From an uncultured Phycisphaerae bacterium (GTDB lineage Bacteria; Planctomycetota; Phycisphaerae; Sedimentisphaerales; Anaerohalosphaeraceae): a stretch of 7,737 nt of DNA. The stretch's first letter is position 1. The number at the start of each line of letters is the position of its first letter. Location of the stretch: contig CALKKA010000177.1 of the NCBI GenBank assembly GCA_937995495.1, positions 1 to 7,737 of the forward strand, written 5' to 3'. Both the position numbers and the translations under genes were made by a program. Shown here in pieces: positions 5,130-7,737 of this stretch. Under the pieces are notes generated by a model that was not told the origin of the DNA, searched no databases, and saw only the letters and a program-made list of their open reading frames with translations.

Positions 5130-6581
5130 ATGAAAACAGTGCTTGAAAGTTTATTTGAAAAAGGTGGAGTTCTTATTGTTCTAGTGTCTGTTCTCTGCGG
5201 CCAAACCGTTGCTGCCGATGTGGACACTAATGGGATTGAAACGCTTCGCAAGGCCAGCAAGGCTTTTTCAGCGGTCGCCAAAGAGGCAACCCCAGCCGTT
5301 GTAGCTGTCCAGGTGCGGACCAAAGTCCAACCGCGGAGTATGGGCTATGGGTCCGGTTCCCCTTTCGATGATGACTTTTTTGAACACTTTTTTGGTCGCC
5401 GTCATCCGCGCCGCCAGCAACCCTCGGAACCGCAATATCAGGTCGGTCAGGCTTCGGGCTTTATTATCAGTGATGATGGCTATGTTTTGACCAATAATCA
5501 CGTGATAGACGATGCCGATGAGATCACAGTTGTGATGAGCGGCGGGCAAAAATATGAAGATGTGACATTGGTCGGATCCGATGAAAAATCGGATGTGGCA
5601 CTGTTGAAGATTGAAGATATTGAGAATCTGCCGTACTTGGAACTGGGCGATTCAGATGGGTTGGAGATCGGTGAATGGGTGATCGCGATCGGCAATCCTT
5701 TTGGACTGACAGAAACGCTGACCGTTGGTGTGGTAAGTGCTTTAGGGCGAAAGGTTGGCGGCGAAGGTGTTTATCAGGATTTCATTCAGACGGATGCCGC
5801 GATCAATCCAGGCAACTCCGGGGGGCCACTGCTGAACCTGGACGGTAAAGTCATCGGAATTAATTCGGCGATCATTACCGGAGACCGTGGTTACATGGGA
5901 ATCGGTTTGGCCGTGCCGGTGAATATGGCCAAAGCGATTAAAGAGCAACTAATCGAAACCGGCCAAGTGCAACGAGGCTATGTGGGCATTGGAATGCAGC
6001 CGATCGATCCGGAGATGGTGGAGTTTTTCAATCTTCAAAACAGTAGTGGTGCCCTCATCACTCGTGTGATCGAAGATGGACCTGCAGAAAAGGCCGGACT
6101 AAAAAAAGATGATGTCATTATCAAGATCGGCAAAAAGAACGTAGAGGACACGCAAGATGTGTTCAATATTATTGGCTTTACTGCACCCGATACAGAAGTT
6201 GAATTTGTTATTATTCGCAACGGCAAGGAAAAGAAGGTTACCGTCAAGGTCGGCTCTAAGGCGGACAGCGAACTGGCGGATACCTCTGATCTGGGTAGGA
6301 AATTCGGCCTGACTGTCAAGACAATTGATGAAGATATTGCAGATGAATACAAGGCCGAAGAAGGTGTTGGTGTTGTTGTGGTCGAAGTCAAATCCGGCAG
6401 TCCCGCCGCGCAGGCGGGAATTCGGAGCGGAATGGTGATCCTTGAAGTGAACCGAATTGAGGTTCGCGATGTCGGAGAATTCAACGAGGCGACCGAAGAA
6501 TCTGCCGAAAGCGGAAAAGTGTTGTTGTTAGTTAAAACAGGACGCTATGCTCAGTACGCGGTCTTGCAGATTGAAGACTGA
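5130..6581 (+). CDS. htrA: Periplasmic serine protease HtrA/DegP family
   Basis: The 483-residue product is a trypsin-like protease and chaperone that degrades misfolded envelope proteins. A signal peptide (hydrophobic 12-24, likely cleavage after A28 or A29) sends it to the periplasm. C23 is preceded by SVL, not a valid lipobox, so it is probably soluble. The protease domain contains the full triad: H124 (LTNNHVIDDADE), D155 (EKSDVALLKI) and S230 (NPGNSGGPLL). A loop with FFEHFFGRRHPRR before the first strand is like the regulatory LA loop of DegP/DegQ. Two PDZ domains follow, about 283-372 (starting GYVGIGMQP) and 392-483 (with VKSGSPAAQAGI). Length and two PDZ domains match DegP/DegQ rather than DegS, which has a membrane anchor and one PDZ. 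Whether it is DegP-like or DegQ-like cannot be decided. It has its own likely promoter and ends at a strong terminator. Confidence 0.93.
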   Translation: MKTVLESLFEKGGVLIVLVSVLCGQTVAADVDTNGIETLRKASKAFSAVAKEATPAVVAVQVRTKVQPRSMGYGSGSPFDDDFFEHFFGRRHPRRQQPSEPQYQVGQASGFIISDDGYVLTNNHVIDDADEITVVMSGGQKYEDVTLVGSDEKSDVALLKIEDIENLPYLELGDSDGLEIGEWVIAIGNPFGLTETLTVGVVSALGRKVGGEGVYQDFIQTDAAINPGNSGGPLLNLDGKVIGINSAIITGDRGYMGIGLAVPVNMAKAIKEQLIETGQVQRGYVGIGMQPIDPEMVEFFNLQNSSGALITRVIEDGPAEKAGLKKDDVIIKIGKKNVEDTQDVFNIIGFTAPDTEVEFVIIRNGKEKKVTVKVGSKADSELADTSDLGRKFGLTVKTIDEDIADEYKAEEGVGVVVVEVKSGSPAAQAGIRSGMVILEVNRIEVRDVGEFNEATEESAESGKVLLLVKTGRYAQYAVLQIED

Positions 6582-6602
6582 TTTTGACTGTCAGAAATAC
6601 TC

Positions 6603-6634
6603 AAAAAAGCCCGGCTTTTAAGTCGGATTTTTTT
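6603..6634. terminator. Bidirectional intrinsic terminator between htrA and the pseudopilin operon
   Basis: The stem CCGGCT (6611-6616) pairs with AGTCGG (6621-6626), one G-U pair included, around a TTTA loop. It is flanked by six A (6603-6608) and seven T (6628-6634), so each strand shows a hairpin followed by a T-run. It lies 21 bases after the htrA stop and five before the stop of the convergent gene, and would end both transcripts. Confidence 0.85.
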
Positions 6635-6638
6635 ATGC

Positions 6639-7199
6639 TTATTGGTTTTTTCGAACTAGGGTCGCCGCGGCCAGTGTCTTAGAAACATCGCCCGTCTCGT
6701 CGGTTATGGTCAGAACGATCCGTACATCCCGAACGGCGATAATTGGTTCTGTGAAGCCGGCCCCGTTATCTCGTTCGATAGTGTGTTCTGTTCGGTCGAA
6801 TGTTGCCGCCGTTACATTCTCACAGAGTACATAGCTATTGACTGAGATATTATCGTCATAATAGAGAACGCCGGGCGTGGTGGAGTTGTCGAAGCGATAA
6901 GTAATGTTTTTATCATAAATTCCATCGCCAGTGGTATCCTTCATGAAGCTGACTTGGGTGTTTGCCTCTTCTGTACTTAAAGGTAGATCATCTGCAGTTC
7001 GCAGGTCATTGGTGATCCGCAACAGGGCCTGACGGGCAGTGTTGACAGTTTCATAGATACCTCGATTGGCTTGAAAGTTCGTTACCGAAGCGTCAAATGC
7101 AAACGCCACTGCCGCCATCAGCGTTGCTAGAATGGTCAGCGAAATTAGCACTTCGACCATCGTGAAACCACTCTTGTTTCGGCGTGTGAGAGTTTTCAT
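6639..7199 (-). CDS. Pseudopilin, GspJ/PilW-like, type II secretion or type IV pilus-like system
   Basis: The 186-residue protein starts with a class III leader, MKTLTRRNKSG, cut by prepilin peptidase after G11. The mature protein begins FTMVEVLISL, with E5 (residue 16) conserved for pilin assembly and a hydrophobic helix to about residue 34. The globular part has a helix NTARQALLRITNDLRTADDL and a late segment YVLCENVTAATFDR, which resembles the ENV-x-x-x-x-F pattern of PulJ/PilW proteins. It also includes DTTGDGIYDKN, a stretch rich in Asp/Gly that could bind calcium. ATG at 7199 has AAGGGGA eight bases upstream. It is 16 bases downstream of the next pseudopilin gene, in one operon. The exact minor-pilin class is not certain. 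Confidence 0.82.
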   Translation of the reverse strand: MKTLTRRNKSGFTMVEVLISLTILATLMAAVAFAFDASVTNFQANRGIYETVNTARQALLRITNDLRTADDLPLSTEEANTQVSFMKDTTGDGIYDKNITYRFDNSTTPGVLYYDDNISVNSYVLCENVTAATFDRTEHTIERDNGAGFTEPIIAVRDVRIVLTITDETGDVSKTLAAATLVRKNQ

Positions 7200-7215
7200 T
7201 GCAATGTCCCCTTTT

Positions 7216-7653
7216 TTAGTTCAGCCGTGCTCGAATCCAACTTGTGCTGCTGATGGGTTGCCCACCCTTGCTTACAGTGACGGTTAGACGTACGAAGTCA
7301 GTGGGCCCGGTAACAGTTATGGCAAAATTCCCAGACTCCACATAATCGATTTCAACCTGCTGGCTGAATTCAGAAAATTCGGACATGTCCAAATTGCTAA
7401 TGTCTTTAGGTGGATTGAATGTCTGTCCGTCATAGCTGGCCAACAGGGTGTCAACATTCTCGTTAGCGGTTAATTCTCTGATTTCTTCGATCAGAAACTC
7501 CGCCGTAGACAAATCCACACCATAGCCGTTGGCCATGGTGAACGCGCCGCTGGCCGCCGCCAGTGCGGCGACTACCAGGCCCAGCAGCATCGCCGCAAAC
7601 AGGGCCTCGATCAGCGTAAAACCACTTGATTGTTTCTTCTTATACATTTTCAT
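7216..7653 (-). CDS. Pseudopilin, GspI/PilV-like, type II secretion or type IV pilus-like system
   Basis: The 145-residue protein begins MKMYKKKQSSG and then FTLIEALFAA, the prepilin peptidase site (cut after G11) with the conserved Glu at residue 16. A hydrophobic helix runs to about 40. The following AEFLIEEIRELTANENVDTLLASYDG helix and beta-rich C-terminal part (QQVEIDYVESGNFAI, then VRLTVTVSKGG) fit minor pseudopilins of the GspI/PilV type. The family class is inferred from shape rather than a specific motif. ATG 7653 has GAGG about nine bases upstream; a second ATG at 7647 would shorten the leader by two residues. It starts 18 bases after the stop of the GspF-like gene, so the three genes are probably co-transcribed. 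A major pseudopilin (GspG) is not visible here. Confidence 0.82.
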   Translation of the reverse strand: MKMYKKKQSSGFTLIEALFAAMLLGLVVAALAAASGAFTMANGYGVDLSTAEFLIEEIRELTANENVDTLLASYDGQTFNPPKDISNLDMSEFSEFSQQVEIDYVESGNFAITVTGPTDFVRLTVTVSKGGQPISSTSWIRARLN

Positions 7654-7671
7654 AGCGTTGCCCTCGAGATT

Positions 7672-7737
7672 TTAGCCAACCACACTGGACATCTTGAAGA
7701 TGGGTAGAATAATACTCATTGCGATAAAACCAACCAG
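7672..7737 (-). CDS. GspF/PilC-type inner-membrane platform protein, C-terminal fragment
   Basis: Reading the reverse strand from the window edge gives 21 residues and a TAA stop (7672-7674). The peptide is a hydrophobic segment, LVGFIAMSIILPIFKMSSVVG, of which the LPIFKMSSVVG end is typical of GspF/PilC proteins of type II secretion and type IV pili. These proteins sit in the inner membrane and link the assembly ATPase to the pseudopilus. Only the last transmembrane segment is visible. Placement just upstream of two pseudopilin genes agrees. The gene begins outside the window. Confidence 0.8.
   Translation of the reverse strand: MVGFIAMSIILPIFKMSSVVG

Noticed and set aside
5193..5201. Cysteine in the HtrA signal peptide as a lipobox
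   Set aside because: The residue before C23 is Leu, which does not fit the small residue needed at -1, and a good signal peptidase I site follows a few residues later.
1..7737. Mobile element, CRISPR, toxin-antitoxin or defence system
   Set aside because: No transposase, integrase, direct-repeat array, terminal repeats or small paired genes were seen; all genes are core envelope, protease, nucleotide or secretion genes.

Overview
This window looks like chromosomal DNA from a diderm (LPS-type, Gram-negative) bacterium. It carries an LptE-type LPS-transport lipoprotein, a BamD-like TPR protein, periplasmic HtrA, and pseudopilins with a GspF/PilC end. The protein style suggests the PVC group (Planctomycetota, perhaps Phycisphaerae, or Lentisphaerota/Verrucomicrobiota). 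That taxonomic guess is inference from overall impression, not from a marker. No phage, transposon, CRISPR, tRNA or rRNA sequence is visible. The genes look like ordinary core genes with good ribosome binding sites.

Layout, plus strand (1-6581): the C-terminal end of adenylosuccinate lyase (purB) is followed 11 bases later by a short orotate phosphoribosyltransferase (pyrE), a nucleotide-synthesis pair. A 172-base gap follows, holding a hairpin and a good sigma70-like promoter. Next come a secreted BamD-like TPR protein (970-2136), an LptE-like lipoprotein (2203-2712), the membrane protease FtsH (2797-4848) and, after a 281-base gap rich in inverted repeats and homopolymers, a periplasmic HtrA/DegP protease (start revised to 5130, end 6581). 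A hairpin with T-runs on both strands ends this block.

Layout, minus strand (7737-6639): the last 21 codons of a GspF/PilC inner-membrane platform protein and two pseudopilins with class III (prepilin peptidase) leaders form a tight operon. It converges on htrA.

Functional theme: the middle genes cover outer-membrane protein assembly (BamD-like), LPS insertion (LptE), inner-membrane quality control (FtsH; in E. coli it also degrades LpxC, the committed enzyme of lipid A synthesis) and periplasmic quality control (HtrA). The minus-strand genes belong to a type II secretion or type IV pilus-like machine. No clearly new defence or mobile system was found. The points most worth a second look are the cysteine-free BamD-like protein with a recently duplicated 12-residue acidic tail, and the AT-rich palindromes placed near the predicted transcription starts of both protease genes.
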